DNA of 64,000 nt from Pseudomonas cichorii (GTDB lineage: Bacteria; Pseudomonadota; Gammaproteobacteria; Pseudomonadales; Pseudomonadaceae): assembly GCF_018343775.1 (NCBI RefSeq), contig NZ_CP074349.1:2222001-2286000 (forward strand), given 5' to 3'. Position 1 is the first letter of the stretch, and each line of letters starts with the position of its first letter. The position numbers and the translations under genes were made by a program. Below are positions 1 through 8,839 of this stretch, piece by piece. The notes beneath the pieces were generated by a model. The model was not told the DNA's origin, did no database searches, and was given only the letters and a program-made list of their open reading frames with translations.

Positions 1-403
1 GCAGGTTGAAGTCTTCCACGATGAAACCCTGGCTGTCGAAACCGTTTTCATCATGAGGCACCAGTTCGCGTAACGAGGCGACGGGCTCGAAATATCCCCA
101 CACCGGTTTGTTCAGCGCCACCGCCATGCCAACCTCGAACGCGGTGCCTGAGTCGGGTTCCAGGCCGCGAAAGACATTGAGGTTGGCCAGCACCGCCGTG
201 CAACGCTGGATCATTGCGATGTTCATCGTGCAGATCAATTGCGCTGTGTCGTGAGCAGACAACCCGGACGGCACTTCATTGTCGAACGGGTACAACCCTT
301 CCAGACCCTGGGCTGCACACAGGTTCTTGAGGTATTGACCATATTCGACGGCGTCCTGGCGGAACACATCAAAACCTGCGAGGTAAACCAGCGGCGCTTG
401 CAT
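1..403 (-). CDS. Nucleoside 2-deoxyribosyltransferase family protein (partial, C-terminus outside window)
   Basis: The reading frame opens at the ATG complementary to 401-403 (MQAPLVYLAGFDVF) and runs off the left edge, so only about 134 residues are visible. The opening PLVYLAGFDVFRQDA, the stretch LICTMNIAMIQRCTAVLANLN and the later GTAFEVGMA are typical of the family: a Rossmann-like core with the catalytic Glu in the G-T-A-x-E motif. Such enzymes cleave or exchange the base of 2'-deoxynucleosides in nucleotide salvage; some relatives act on other N-glycosides. The gene is divergent from the nuclease gene at 488. Substrate is unknown. Confidence 0.72.
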   Translation of the reverse strand, partial: MQAPLVYLAGFDVFRQDAVEYGQYLKNLCAAQGLEGLYPFDNEVPSGLSAHDTAQLICTMNIAMIQRCTAVLANLNVFRGLEPDSGTAFEVGMAVALNKPVWGYFEPVASLRELVPHDENGFDSQGFIVEDFNL

Positions 404-487
404 ATCCGCTCCTTGCCAAAAAGGGCGATCTTACGGCCCGCAGGCCCTTTTGCGAAATGCACCATTTATCGGGCGACCTGAAAACCG

Positions 488-2215
488 ATGGATTCATGGC
501 TGGAATCTGTACGGATAACCAGTATCCTTGGCCGCCTGTCTCTGCCGTATGTGACCGTATCCTTGAGCACTCCACCTCTCGACAATCCGTTTTATTACCT
601 GGAAAACTTCCGTCAGGTCCTGGCCTGGATCGTTCAGCGTTACGACGATCTGCTGGATGAGCACGAGCGCCGGTTTATCAGTGATTTTTCCGGGTTGCCG
701 ACGCCTGCCCAAGGGTTGCTGGTGCGTATGGTCATGCGCAAGGGCACGCTGTTCCGGGCCAGCAAGCTCGATTACGACGAAATTGGCGATACCCGCGAAG
801 CGGCGCTGCCATTGCTGGCGCATGGCTTGATCGACGCACGTCCGCGGCTTGATCTGGAAGCGTTGTTTCAATTGCTGCGCAAGGACGAACTGAGCCAGTG
901 TTTCAAGGCCCATGCGGTAAAAGGGCCGGAGCGCAAGCCGCAGTGGCTTGAGCGGCTGCAATCGGTCTATGAAGTCGCCCAGCCTCTGGATCAGTGGCAC
1001 CCCGACCTGGACGATCAGGTATTCGAGCTGAAGGTGATGCCGCTGTGTGATCGCCTGCGCCTTCTGTATTTCGGCAATCTGTATCAGGAGTGGTCGGAGT
1101 TCGTGCTGGCGGATCTGGGCATCTTTCGCTATGAGAAAGTCGAATTTTCCCCGGATTCACGGGCCATCAGCGAACGGGTGGACATAGACGTCTGCCTGCA
1201 ATTGCATGCCTGCCGGGAAGCCATGGAGCAGGGCATCGAGCTGGCGTTGCTGGCCGAACAGGCGATGGCCATCGAAACACGCAATCCGTGGCTGCAAAGG
1301 CGCTGTGCCAAACTGCTGTTCCATATCGGGCAGCAGGCCGAGCGCTTGAAGGAATGGCCGCTGGCACTGGAGGTCTATCGCCAGTGCAATTATCCCGGTG
1401 CGCGTTCGCGGCAGATCCGGGTTCTGGAACTCAGTGCCGAATATGCCCAGGCCATGGCGCTGCTGGAGCAGGTCAGGGCCGTGCCACAGAACGATGCCGA
1501 GCTTCAGCATCTGCAACGCATTCTGCCGCGTTTACAGCGCAAGCTGGGTCTGGCGGTCGAGAAGCGTGCGGCCGCTCGCAGCGTGTCACGCCTGGATCTG
1601 AGCGTTGTGCCGGTGCCGGGTCTGAGTGTCGAGTTCCTCACCCGCGAGCATCTGGCAGAAGAGGGCAGCGAGGTGCATTACGTCGAGAATGCGCTGATCA
1701 ACTCACTGTTCGGCCTGCTGTGCTGGAAGGCTATTTTCGCACCGCTGCCGGGAGCGTTTTTCCATCCCTTCCATAGCGCCCCCAGCGATCTTCTCAGCCC
1801 GGATTTCTACCAACGCCGTGCCGCATTGTTCGATGAATGCCTGGCCCAGTTGGAAAGTGGTACCTATCAGGCGACGATTCGTGAGCACTTCCAGAGCAAG
1901 TCCGGCCTGCAGTCGCCCTTCGTGTTCTGGAGCGTCCTGACCCCCGAGTTGCTTGAGCAGGCTCTGCATTGTTTGCCTGCCGAGCACCTTGGCCACTGGT
2001 TTCGCCGCTTGCTGCAAGACATCAAGGCCAATCGCACCGGCATGCCTGACCTGATTCAGTTTTTCCCCGAACAGCGTCGTTATCGCATGATCGAGGTCAA
2101 GGGACCTGGCGACCGGCTACAGGACAACCAACTGCGCTGGCTGGATTTCTGTGCCGAGCATGGCATGCCTGTAGAAGTCTGTTACGTGCAGTGGGCACCC
2201 GATCAACTGGACTGA
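488..2215 (+). CDS. VRR-NUC domain nuclease, bacterial FAN1-like
   Basis: A 575-residue protein resembling the Pseudomonas FAN1 structure-specific nuclease, which cuts 5' flaps and interstrand crosslink intermediates. The C-terminal VRR-NUC (PD-(D/E)xK-type) domain occupies about residues 515-575 and shows MPDLIQFF followed by MIEVKGPGDRLQDNQL, supplying the catalytic Asp, Glu and Lys. The long alpha-helical N-terminal and middle region, with TPR-like repeats around residues 260-330, matches family architecture. The start is uncertain: homologues tend to begin near PLDNPxYYLENF, so the in-frame GTG at 551 is an alternative to the ATG at 488. It stops two bases before the end of the opposite-strand gene at 2218. 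Confidence 0.82.
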   Translation: MDSWLESVRITSILGRLSLPYVTVSLSTPPLDNPFYYLENFRQVLAWIVQRYDDLLDEHERRFISDFSGLPTPAQGLLVRMVMRKGTLFRASKLDYDEIGDTREAALPLLAHGLIDARPRLDLEALFQLLRKDELSQCFKAHAVKGPERKPQWLERLQSVYEVAQPLDQWHPDLDDQVFELKVMPLCDRLRLLYFGNLYQEWSEFVLADLGIFRYEKVEFSPDSRAISERVDIDVCLQLHACREAMEQGIELALLAEQAMAIETRNPWLQRRCAKLLFHIGQQAERLKEWPLALEVYRQCNYPGARSRQIRVLELSAEYAQAMALLEQVRAVPQNDAELQHLQRILPRLQRKLGLAVEKRAAARSVSRLDLSVVPVPGLSVEFLTREHLAEEGSEVHYVENALINSLFGLLCWKAIFAPLPGAFFHPFHSAPSDLLSPDFYQRRAALFDECLAQLESGTYQATIREHFQSKSGLQSPFVFWSVLTPELLEQALHCLPAEHLGHWFRRLLQDIKANRTGMPDLIQFFPEQRRYRMIEVKGPGDRLQDNQLRWLDFCAEHGMPVEVCYVQWAPDQLD

Positions 2216-2217
2216 TC

Positions 2218-2511
2218 TCAGTGATCCGAGGGTTTTTTATCATTGGCGGTACTGCTGTCGTTATCGCCGTTCGAGCCCTGAGTGCTGTCGCTGCCCATCC
2301 CGTTGGTTTGCTCCGGGTCCGGGACCCTGCCGTCCGCTTCGGGGCTGCTGCCGTCGGTGTTGTCTTCCTGATCGCTTTTCAGCTCCATGGCCGGGCTGTC
2401 CGGGTCATTGCCTTCTGGATGGGTAGGGCCGGTCGATCCTGCCCATGTACCTGCGCTCATACCTGCCAGTAAGGCCGCAAGGCCCCAAGCCGCTATTCGG
2501 TTGCCGATCAT
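2218..2511 (-). CDS. Small exported acidic hypothetical protein
   Basis: A 97-residue protein starting at the ATG complementary to 2509-2511. MIGNRIAAWGLAALLAGMSAGTWA is a clear Sec signal peptide with likely cleavage after TWA. The mature part is short, low-complexity and rich in Asp, Glu, Ser, Asn and Gly (for example NGDNDSSTAN), so probably disordered. No domain is recognised. An upstream in-frame start exists at 2625, but it would put 38 poor-quality residues before the signal peptide. It converges tail-to-tail with the FAN1-like gene with two bases between stops. Periplasmic or cell-surface location is inferred; function unknown. Confidence 0.6.
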   Translation of the reverse strand: MIGNRIAAWGLAALLAGMSAGTWAGSTGPTHPEGNDPDSPAMELKSDQEDNTDGSSPEADGRVPDPEQTNGMGSDSTQGSNGDNDSSTANDKKPSDH

Positions 2512-2666
2512 GATGTGAGTCTCCAATGTTGGGTCGTTACCTGTCATTGGTCTGGACTGGGAAAAGATAGGTGCGATGCTTCCGACCGGCGGAGTCTTCA
2601 AGACCTTGTTGCTATAAAAAGTCATCTCCAGCCTGACATTGGTTCTAAAAAGACGCGCTTTCTTAC

Positions 2667-2698
2667 AATTTAAAAACAGAGATGGCTCTGCGCCATCT
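2667..2698 (-). terminator. Terminator-like hairpin, minus strand
   Basis: AGATGGC (2680-2686) pairs with GCCATCT (2692-2698) over a five-base loop. Read on the minus strand, the stem is followed by CTGTTTTTAAATTG, a T tract. No annotated minus-strand gene lies upstream, so it may end a small RNA or an attenuated leader of the small exported protein gene. Confidence 0.35.
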
Positions 2699-2741
2699 TG
2701 ATGGGGTGGCAGATTGATATTTTTCGGGATTCAGGAGGAAA

Positions 2742-2773
2742 CCCCTGTAAATACGGGGCTTTACCGGTTTTTT
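2742..2773 (+). terminator. Terminator-like hairpin, plus strand
   Basis: CCCC (2742-2745) and GGGG (2755-2758) form the core stem. A second pairing of the upstream AAACC with GGTTT just before a six-T run (2768-2773) is possible. It lies about 60 bp upstream of the Pho box candidate and would insulate pstS from read-through. Confidence 0.3.
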
Positions 2774-2835
2774 ATGGTGGGCGGGCGTAGGAGATCGACT
2801 ACAAAAAACGCTCATTTCTGACACGAGTCGACGGA

Positions 2836-2869
2836 CTGTCATTAAACAGCAACATTTCAGGTTTTAAAT
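2836..2869 (+). promoter_or_regulatory. Candidate PhoB-dependent promoter of pstS
   Basis: A perfect Pho half-site CTGTCAT (2836-2842) is followed by TAAA and a weak second half CAGCAAC (2847-2853; about 3 of 7 matches). Ten bases later comes TTAAAT (2864-2869), a fair -10 element. In Pho promoters the box replaces the -35 and sits about 10 bp before the -10, which is the spacing seen. Only one half-site is strong. Confidence 0.42.
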
Positions 2870-2926
2870 CCGCCTCGGGCCTCCTTAAGTGGACCACCAC
2901 ACTTTCTCCTGGACTGAGGTATTACC

Positions 2927-3946
2927 GTGATACTGCTGACTAAAAAACGCTTGTCGCTTCTGATCGCTTCGCTGTGCCTGAGCGGTGCTGCCCACGCGAC
3001 TGATGTTACTGGCGCTGGTTCGAGTTTCGTTTTCCCGGTTATTTCAAAGTGGTCCCAGGACTACAGCAAGAATTCTCCAAACCGCATCAACTATCAGTCG
3101 ATCGGTTCGGGCGGCGGTATTGCCCAGATCAAGGCAGCAACCGTTGACTTCGGCGCATCCGATGCCCCGATGTCGGCAGAAGACCTGCAGGCCGCTGGCC
3201 TGGGTCAATTCCCTAGCGTGATCGGTGGCATCGTGCCAATCGTCAACGTTGAAGGCATCGAAAGCGGCAAGCTGAAGCTGGACGGCGAGACACTGGCCAA
3301 GATCTTCATGGGCACCGTGAAGACCTGGGACGACGAGGCCATCAAGGCACTCAACCCTGGCGTGACTCTGCCTAAAACCAACATCACTGTTGTTCACCGT
3401 TCCGACGGTTCGGGCACTTCCTACAACTTCACCAACTACCTGAGCAAAGTCAGCCCGGAGTGGAATGAGAAGTTGCAGTTCGGTTCCACCGTCAAATGGC
3501 CAGTGGGTGTGGGTGGCAAGGGTAACGAAGGTGTTTCTGCCTACGTCAAGCAGATCAAGGGTTCCATCGGCTACGTAGAGTACTCCTACGCGGCAACCAA
3601 CAAACTGTCTTACACCCAGCTGAAAAACGCGGCTGGCAAGTTTGTAACCCCGACTTCCAAGACCTTCGCCGCTGCGGCTGACACTGCCGACTGGGCAAGC
3701 GCCAAGGATTTCGGTCTGATCATGACCAACGCTCCGGGCGACGAAGCATGGCCGATCACCGCCACCACCTGGATCATCATGTACAAGAAGGCCAAGAACG
3801 AAGAGCGAAGTGCAGCCACTTTCGACTTCTTCAAGTGGTCTCTGGAAAATGGCCAGAAGCAGGCCGAAGAACTGGATTACGTCGCTCTGCCGAAATCGCT
3901 GGTTGAGCGTGTAGAAGGCTACTGGAAAACCGAATTCACCAAGTAA
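2927..3946 (+). CDS. pstS: PstS, periplasmic phosphate-binding protein (E. coli type)
   Basis: A 339-residue substrate-binding protein of the high-affinity phosphate ABC transporter. It starts at GTG 2927, with CTGAGG upstream as ribosome binding site. Residues 1-24 are a Sec signal peptide ending in GAAHA. The mature N-terminus (DVTGAGSSFVFPV) and the phosphate-binding loops (SIGSGGGIAQIKA, FGASDAPMS, HRSDGSGTSYNF) match the E. coli PstS branch rather than the longer PstS carried next to phoU in many pseudomonads. First gene of pstSCAB; a terminator-like hairpin separates it from pstC, which would give excess binding protein over permease. Phosphate-starvation control is inferred from the upstream Pho element. 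Confidence 0.95.
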   Translation: MILLTKKRLSLLIASLCLSGAAHATDVTGAGSSFVFPVISKWSQDYSKNSPNRINYQSIGSGGGIAQIKAATVDFGASDAPMSAEDLQAAGLGQFPSVIGGIVPIVNVEGIESGKLKLDGETLAKIFMGTVKTWDDEAIKALNPGVTLPKTNITVVHRSDGSGTSYNFTNYLSKVSPEWNEKLQFGSTVKWPVGVGGKGNEGVSAYVKQIKGSIGYVEYSYAATNKLSYTQLKNAAGKFVTPTSKTFAAAADTADWASAKDFGLIMTNAPGDEAWPITATTWIIMYKKAKNEERSAATFDFFKWSLENGQKQAEELDYVALPKSLVERVEGYWKTEFTK

Positions 3947-3967
3947 GTGATTCAAGCCTGTAGCTCA

Positions 3968-4012
3968 CCCCTGTCATCAACCGCGATATCGGTTCGGTGA
4001 CGGGGGCTTTTT
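3968..4012 (+). terminator. pstS-pstC intercistronic attenuator/terminator
   Basis: CCCCTGTCA (3968-3976) pairs with TGACGGGGG (3998-4006; one G-T wobble) around a loop that can itself pair AACC with GGTT, then CTTTTT (4007-4012). It sits between pstS and pstC and probably lets only part of the transcripts continue, a common way to raise binding-protein dosage. Confidence 0.7.
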
Positions 4013-4030
4013 CTTGCGAGTGGACTCAAC

Positions 4031-5026
4031 ATGACTGAAAACACCCAATACCTGTCCGCGAACGTCTCAGACATCGACTCCGAAGGCGAAAAGCGCGCCA
4101 AGCGGGATCATCGACATGACGCCTGGTTCAGGCGTTCGCTGCAAGGCGCCGCCATGCTGGTGCTGGCATTGCTGGGATGTATTGCCCTGTCGACCCTGTG
4201 GGGCGGAAGTCTGGCATTCGAGACCTTTGGTTTTGGTTTTCTGACCAGTTCCGAATGGGACGTGAACAACGGCAAGTTTGGTGCCCTGGTTCCGATCTAC
4301 GGTACGCTGGTTACATCTTTTCTGGCTTTGCTGATCGCCGTTCCGGTGAGTTTCGGCATCGCCATCTTCCTGACGGAAGTCGCGCCGCCCTGGTTGAGGA
4401 TGCCCATTGCCTCGGCCATCGAGCTGCTGGCCGGCATTCCTTCGATCATCTACGGCATGTGGGGACTGTTCGTATTCGGCCCGTTCATGGCTGAACACCT
4501 GTCGCCGTGGATCAATGAAAACCTGGGTGGCCTGCCCATTATCGGCAGCCTGTTCCAGGGCCCGCCGCTGGGTATCGGCATGCTGACCGCAGGTATCGTC
4601 CTGGCGATCATGATCACGCCGTTCATTACTTCGGTGATGCAGGAAGTTTTCCGTACCGTTCCTACGACCCTTAAAGAGTCTGCCTACGCCTTGGGCGGCA
4701 CGACCTGGGAAGTGGTCTGGGACATCGTTCTGCCTTACACCCGCTCGGCGGTGGTTGGCGGTGTGTTCCTGGGGCTGGGTCGTGCTTTGGGTGAAACCAT
4801 GGCAGTGACCTTCGTTCTGGGTAACGCCCACCAGTTCTCCGCATCCCTGATGATGCCGAGCAGCTCCATTGCATCGGTCATCGCCAACGAGTTCAACGAG
4901 GCCTACACCGACCTGCACCGTTCGGCGCTGATCGCACTGGGCTTCCTGCTGTTTGTGGTTACTTTCATCGTGCTTGCCCTTGCACGTCTGATGTTGTCGC
5001 GTCTTTCGCGTAAGGAGGGGTTATGA
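4031..5026 (+). CDS. pstC: PstC, phosphate ABC transporter permease
   Basis: A 331-residue inner-membrane permease. The first 40 residues are a charged cytoplasmic tail (EGEKRAKRDHRHDAWFRR), then about six membrane helices. The binding-protein-dependent transport loop appears as LKESAYALGGTTWEVVWDIVLP (about residues 214-235), the EAA motif that contacts PstB; GRALGETMAVTFVLGN follows. Pairs with PstA to form the channel. Its last codon overlaps the pstA start (ATGA at 5023-5026), so translation is probably coupled. It starts 84 bp after pstS, beyond the attenuator hairpin. Confidence 0.95.
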   Translation: MTENTQYLSANVSDIDSEGEKRAKRDHRHDAWFRRSLQGAAMLVLALLGCIALSTLWGGSLAFETFGFGFLTSSEWDVNNGKFGALVPIYGTLVTSFLALLIAVPVSFGIAIFLTEVAPPWLRMPIASAIELLAGIPSIIYGMWGLFVFGPFMAEHLSPWINENLGGLPIIGSLFQGPPLGIGMLTAGIVLAIMITPFITSVMQEVFRTVPTTLKESAYALGGTTWEVVWDIVLPYTRSAVVGGVFLGLGRALGETMAVTFVLGNAHQFSASLMMPSSSIASVIANEFNEAYTDLHRSALIALGFLLFVVTFIVLALARLMLSRLSRKEGL

Positions 5027-5907
5027 GTAAGGACGTAACCGGTAGCGAGCGCCTGTACCGGGTTCGTGATATCAAGAACAAGATCGCAATGGTGCTCAGC
5101 TGCGGCGCCACTGCATTCGGTCTGTTGTGGCTGGTATGGATTCTGCTGACCACCATCATCAAGGGCATTGATGCCCTGAACCTGCAACTGTTCTCCGGCA
5201 TGACCCCGCCGCCGGGTGTCGAAGGCGGTCTGGCCAACGCGTTCTACGGCAGCCTCCTGATGTCCGGTATCGGTCTGTTGATCGGTACGCCAATCGGCCT
5301 GATGGCCGGTATCTGGCTGGCCGAGTTCGCCCGCTACTCCAAGCTGGGCAACGCAGTGCGTTTCATCAACGACATTCTGCTGTCGGCGCCGTCGATTGTG
5401 CTGGGTCTGTTCGTGTACACCGTGGTCGTGCTGCCGCTCAACCAGCTCACAGGCCAACAGGTCGGTTTCTCGGCGATTGCCGGTGCCCTGGCCCTGGCAT
5501 TGCTGGTGATCCCGGTGGTGGTGCGTACTACCGATGAAATGATGCAACTGCAACCTTCGACCATGCGCGAAGCCGCATTGGCCCTGGGTGTGCCGCAATG
5601 GAAGCTGACCCTGCAAATCGTCCTGCGTGCCGCCAAGGCGGGCGTGGTGACAGGTGTTCTGCTGGCGCTGGCACGTATCACCGGCGAAACCGCGCCGCTG
5701 CTGTTCACCGCTTTCGGCAACCAGTTCTGGAGCAGCGACCTGCTCAAGCCAATCGCCAGCGTTCCGGTGGTTGTCTTCCAGTACGCCATGAGCCCGTTTG
5801 AAGACTGGCACTCCCTGGCATGGGCCGGTGCATTGGTCATGACGCTCTTCGTACTGATACTGAGTCTGCTTTCTCGCTTAATTCTTCTGCGCAATAGGGC
5901 GTCCTGA
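5023..5907 (+). CDS. pstA: PstA, phosphate ABC transporter permease
   Basis: A 294-residue permease, partner of PstC in the phosphate channel. Six membrane helices are apparent. The EAA-type loop is [24 protein letters not shown] (about residues 180-203), followed by [17 protein letters not shown], which is characteristic of PstA. The start overlaps the pstC stop by four bases and the stop overlaps the pstB start (TGATG at 5905-5909), so the three genes form a tightly coupled translation unit. Confidence 0.95.
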   Translation: MSKDVTGSERLYRVRDIKNKIAMVLSCGATAFGLLWLVWILLTTIIKGIDALNLQLFSGMTPPPGVEGGLANAFYGSLLMSGIGLLIGTPIGLMAGIWLAEFARYSKLGNAVRFINDILLSAPSIVLGLFVYTVVVLPLNQLTGQQVGFSAIAGALALALLVIPVVVRTTDEMMQLQPSTMREAALALGVPQWKLTLQIVLRAAKAGVVTGVLLALARITGETAPLLFTAFGNQFWSSDLLKPIASVPVVVFQYAMSPFEDWHSLAWAGALVMTLFVLILSLLSRLILLRNRAS

Positions 5908-6686
5908 TGAACAACCTTTCCCTTGCCAACGAAAAAACCAAGATTCAAGTGCGCGGTCTGGAGTTTTTCTACAACGACCAGAAGTCACTGAAATCCATCG
6001 ACATGATGATCCCTGAAAAGCGCATCACGTCGATCATCGGCCCGTCCGGCTGCGGCAAGTCCACCCTGCTGCGTGTGTTCAACCGTATCTACTCGATGTA
6101 CCCGAAGCAGGAAGCGCGCGGCGAAGTGCTGCTCAATGGCGAAAACATCCTGGCGCCGGGTTACTCGATGAACCGTCTGCGCAGTCAGGTGGGCATGGTG
6201 TTCCAGAAGCCGGTGCCGTTCCCGATGTCGATCTTCGAGAACATTGCCTACGCTATCCGTCACCACGAAAAGCTGTCGCGTCGTGAAATGGAAGACCGCG
6301 TCGAGCAGGCCCTGCGTGGCGCCGCTTTGTGGGATGAAGTGAAGGACAAGCTCAAGAACAGCGCCACCAGCCTGTCCGGTGGTCAGCAACAGCGTCTGTG
6401 TATCGCGCGTACCATCGCACTGCGTCCTCAGGTCCTGCTGCTCGATGAGCCGACTTCGGCACTGGACCCGATCTCCACTGGCCGTATCGAGCAGTTGATC
6501 ACCGAACTGAAAGAGCAGTTCACCGTGATCATCGTGACCCACAACATGCAACAGGCGGCCCGTTGCTCGGACTACACGGCGTTCATGTTCATGGGTGAAC
6601 TGATCGAACACGGCGATACCGACACCATCTTCACCAAGCCTTCCAAGACCCAGACCGAAGACTACATCACCGGTCGCTTTGGCTGA
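5907..6686 (+). CDS. pstB: PstB, phosphate ABC transporter ATPase
   Basis: A 259-residue ATPase energising PstCA. The Walker [10 protein letters not shown] (about residues 46-54), Q-loop [22 protein letters not shown], signature [16 protein letters not shown], Walker [14 protein letters not shown] and the H-loop VTHNM are all intact. The [13 protein letters not shown] stretch is diagnostic of PstB. No phoU follows, unlike the classical pstSCAB-phoU operon; instead the 3' end overlaps the convergent LysR gene by 20 bp. Confidence 0.96.
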   Translation: MNNLSLANEKTKIQVRGLEFFYNDQKSLKSIDMMIPEKRITSIIGPSGCGKSTLLRVFNRIYSMYPKQEARGEVLLNGENILAPGYSMNRLRSQVGMVFQKPVPFPMSIFENIAYAIRHHEKLSRREMEDRVEQALRGAALWDEVKDKLKNSATSLSGGQQQRLCIARTIALRPQVLLLDEPTSALDPISTGRIEQLITELKEQFTVIIVTHNMQQAARCSDYTAFMFMGELIEHGDTDTIFTKPSKTQTEDYITGRFG

Positions 6687-7614
6687 TGCCCTCCAGGGCG
6701 GGCACCGCCTGGTGCTCGCCCATGAATTCCTCGATCCGGCTGCGCAGCCAGCGTTCTGCCGGATCGCTGTCCATAACGCTCAACCATGTCATCGACAGAT
6801 CCAGCCCCGGCGTACTGAACGGCAAGGGCTCATCGTGCAATAACCCTAACGCACTCATTGCACTGGCCGTGAAGTCTGACAGACCGGCGATCAGGTCGGT
6901 CCCGGCCATCAGCGCGGGCAGGGTGGTGAAGCGCGGCACGGACAGCACCACCTTTCGCTTGCGTCCCAGCGCCGTCAGCCACTCATCGGCAAAGCTGCTG
7001 ACGTTCGCTGCATGGGACACCACCACATGAGGCCGTGAACAGTATTCATCCAGCGTCATGGGTGTCGACGACTTGTCGGCCCTTACAACCCGCGGCTGTA
7101 CATTGCGCAATGGCTTGCGCTTGGCATTGGCTGGCAGGTCGCGGGTCAGGCAGACGCCTACGGTAATCTCGCCGGACATCAGCACTTCCGAGATATTCAG
7201 GTAATCGACGTGCTTGACCACCAGCACCACGCCCGGTGCTTCCTTGCGTACCGCCTTGAGCAAGGCGGGGAGCAAGCCGAATTCCACATCGTCCGACATG
7301 CCAATGCGAAAGGTCATGGTGCTGACCGACGGATCGAAGTCGCTGGCCAGGCTGAGCGCCATGGACATGGCATCCAGTGCCGGGGTCAGGTGCCTGAGAA
7401 TTTCATGGGCGCGGGCGGTGGGTTCCATGCGATGACCGACCCGGATGAACAGCGGGTCGTTGAGCAGGCTGCGTAACCGATTGAGTGCAGCACTGATGGT
7501 CGGCTGGCCGAGAAACAGTTTTTCGGCAGTGCGCGTCACATTGCGCTCCAGCATCAATGTCTCGAAAACCACCATCAGGTTGATGTCTGCCTTGCGCAGT
7601 TCATTGCGATTCAT
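6667..7614 (-). CDS. LysR-family transcriptional regulator, NodD/SyrM-like branch
   Basis: A 315-residue LTTR. The N-terminal winged helix is residues 1-65 ([48 protein letters not shown]), with a C-terminal effector domain of the periplasmic-binding-protein type 2 fold. The HTH wording fits the NodD/SyrM/LeuO-like group. It is divergent from the exported hydrolase gene at 7782 (167-bp shared upstream region), so that hydrolase is its likeliest target together with autoregulation. Its 3' end overlaps pstB by 20 bp in convergent orientation. Effector unknown. Confidence 0.85.
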   Translation of the reverse strand: MNRNELRKADINLMVVFETLMLERNVTRTAEKLFLGQPTISAALNRLRSLLNDPLFIRVGHRMEPTARAHEILRHLTPALDAMSMALSLASDFDPSVSTMTFRIGMSDDVEFGLLPALLKAVRKEAPGVVLVVKHVDYLNISEVLMSGEITVGVCLTRDLPANAKRKPLRNVQPRVVRADKSSTPMTLDEYCSRPHVVVSHAANVSSFADEWLTALGRKRKVVLSVPRFTTLPALMAGTDLIAGLSDFTASAMSALGLLHDEPLPFSTPGLDLSMTWLSVMDSDPAERWLRSRIEEFMGEHQAVPALEGISQSDR

Positions 7615-7781
7615 CGTTATTCCTTTGCTCCATGCCAGGCCGTACTTCGAAAGGATGGCGACAGTCTATCTGACTCGGCGTTAACACTATGAAATGTCTG
7701 CTTGCGTGACAGGAGCAAGTCTGTAGGCAAGCATGATGAATTCCCGCATGTTCATGCTCCATTTCCTACAGGAGGTTCTTT

Positions 7782-8786
7782 ATGCGTGCTGCAAAGATCG
7801 CAGGTTTTCTCATGACACTTGCGCTGCCGGGTGCAGTGTTTGCCGAAACGCCCAGCTATGGCCAGCAACTCGAAGGGTTCGCCTATCCCCATGCCCTGAA
7901 GAAATTCAGCTTCCAGTCCCAGGGCCAGAAACTGGAAATGGGCTACATGGATGTCGCGCCCACCGGCAAGGCCAATGGCCGCACGGCCGTATTGATGCAT
8001 GGCAAGAATTTCTGTGCCGCTACCTGGGAAGACAGCATCAAGGCACTGAGCGAGGCGGGTTATCGCGTCGTGGCGCCGGATCAGATCGGTTTCTGCACCT
8101 CCACCAAGCCTGGCTACTACCAATACAGCTTTCAGCAGTTGGCAACCAATACCCATGAGTTGCTGACCAGCCTGAAGGTTGACAAGGTTTCGGTGATCGG
8201 TCATTCCACGGGCGGCATGCTGGCTACACGTTTTGCGCTGATGTATCCGCAACAGACTGAAAAGCTGGTAATGGTCAACCCGATCGGCCTTGAAGACTGG
8301 AAAGCCCTGGGCGTGCCTTATCGCAGCATCGATCAATGGTATGAGCGTGAACTGAAGGTAACCGCCGAAGGGATTCGCCAATACGAGCAGAAGACGTATT
8401 ACGACGGCCGCTGGAAGCCTGAGTACGACAAGTGGGTCGATATGCTGGCCGGTCTGAACAAGGGGCCGGGCCAGAAAGCGGTCGCCTGGAACTCGGCGCT
8501 GATCTACGACATGATTTTCACCCAACCGGTCTTCTACGAATTCCCGAAACTCAAAGTCCCGACCTTGCTGATGATCGGTGATGCCGACACCACAGCCATT
8601 GGCAGCGATATCGCGCCACCGGAGGTCAAGGCCCGGATCGGTAATTACAAGGTGTTGGGCAAGCAGGTTACCGAAATGATTCCGGGCGCCACCCTGGTCG
8701 AGTTCAAAGGCATGGGGCATGCCCCTCAGATGGAAGATCCGGAAGGCTTCAACAAGGCCCTGGTTTCAGGTTTGCTCCTGAAATAG
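7782..8786 (+). CDS. Exported alpha/beta hydrolase
   Basis: A 334-residue protein with a Sec signal peptide MRAAKIAGFLMTLALPGAVFA (cleavage after residue 21), so periplasmic. Alpha/beta hydrolase hallmarks: oxyanion-loop region LMHGKNFCAATW, nucleophile elbow GHSTGG with Ser142, acid within GDADTT (Asp267 or Asp269) and His313 in GMGHAPQMEDPEGF. The family includes esterases, epoxide hydrolases and haloalkane dehalogenases; the sequence does not decide the substrate. AGGAGG lies just upstream of the ATG. Transcribed away from the LysR gene at 7614, whose product may control it. A perfect palindrome follows the stop. Confidence 0.82.
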   Translation: MRAAKIAGFLMTLALPGAVFAETPSYGQQLEGFAYPHALKKFSFQSQGQKLEMGYMDVAPTGKANGRTAVLMHGKNFCAATWEDSIKALSEAGYRVVAPDQIGFCTSTKPGYYQYSFQQLATNTHELLTSLKVDKVSVIGHSTGGMLATRFALMYPQQTEKLVMVNPIGLEDWKALGVPYRSIDQWYERELKVTAEGIRQYEQKTYYDGRWKPEYDKWVDMLAGLNKGPGQKAVAWNSALIYDMIFTQPVFYEFPKLKVPTLLMIGDADTTAIGSDIAPPEVKARIGNYKVLGKQVTEMIPGATLVEFKGMGHAPQMEDPEGFNKALVSGLLLK

Positions 8787-8790
8787 ATGC

Positions 8791-8826
8791 CAGGAGCGAA
8801 TTCATTCGCGAATGAATTCGCTCCTG
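8791..8826. repeat. 36-bp perfect palindrome (GAATTCATTC-type intergenic repeat)
   Basis: The 18-base arm CAGGAGCGAATTCATTCG is followed at once by its exact reverse complement. It lies between the convergent hydrolase and HDOD genes and could form a hairpin in either transcript. Further copies or derivatives are at 14130-14152, 19027-19056, 21577-21600 and 41920-41958. Confidence 0.88.
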
Positions 8827-8839
8827 CGCGCGGAGGGGT

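Larger units (their letters stand above)
2512..2926. other. Intergenic region upstream of pstS, with two terminator-like hairpins
   Basis: A 415-bp spacer between two divergently read genes. It is visibly AT-richer than the flanking genes. It holds a minus-strand terminator-like hairpin (2667-2698), a plus-strand terminator-like hairpin (2742-2773) and a candidate Pho promoter (2836-2869). No convincing ORF is seen; the frame reaching 2625 on the minus strand is only the upstream extension of the small exported protein gene. Confidence 0.6.
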
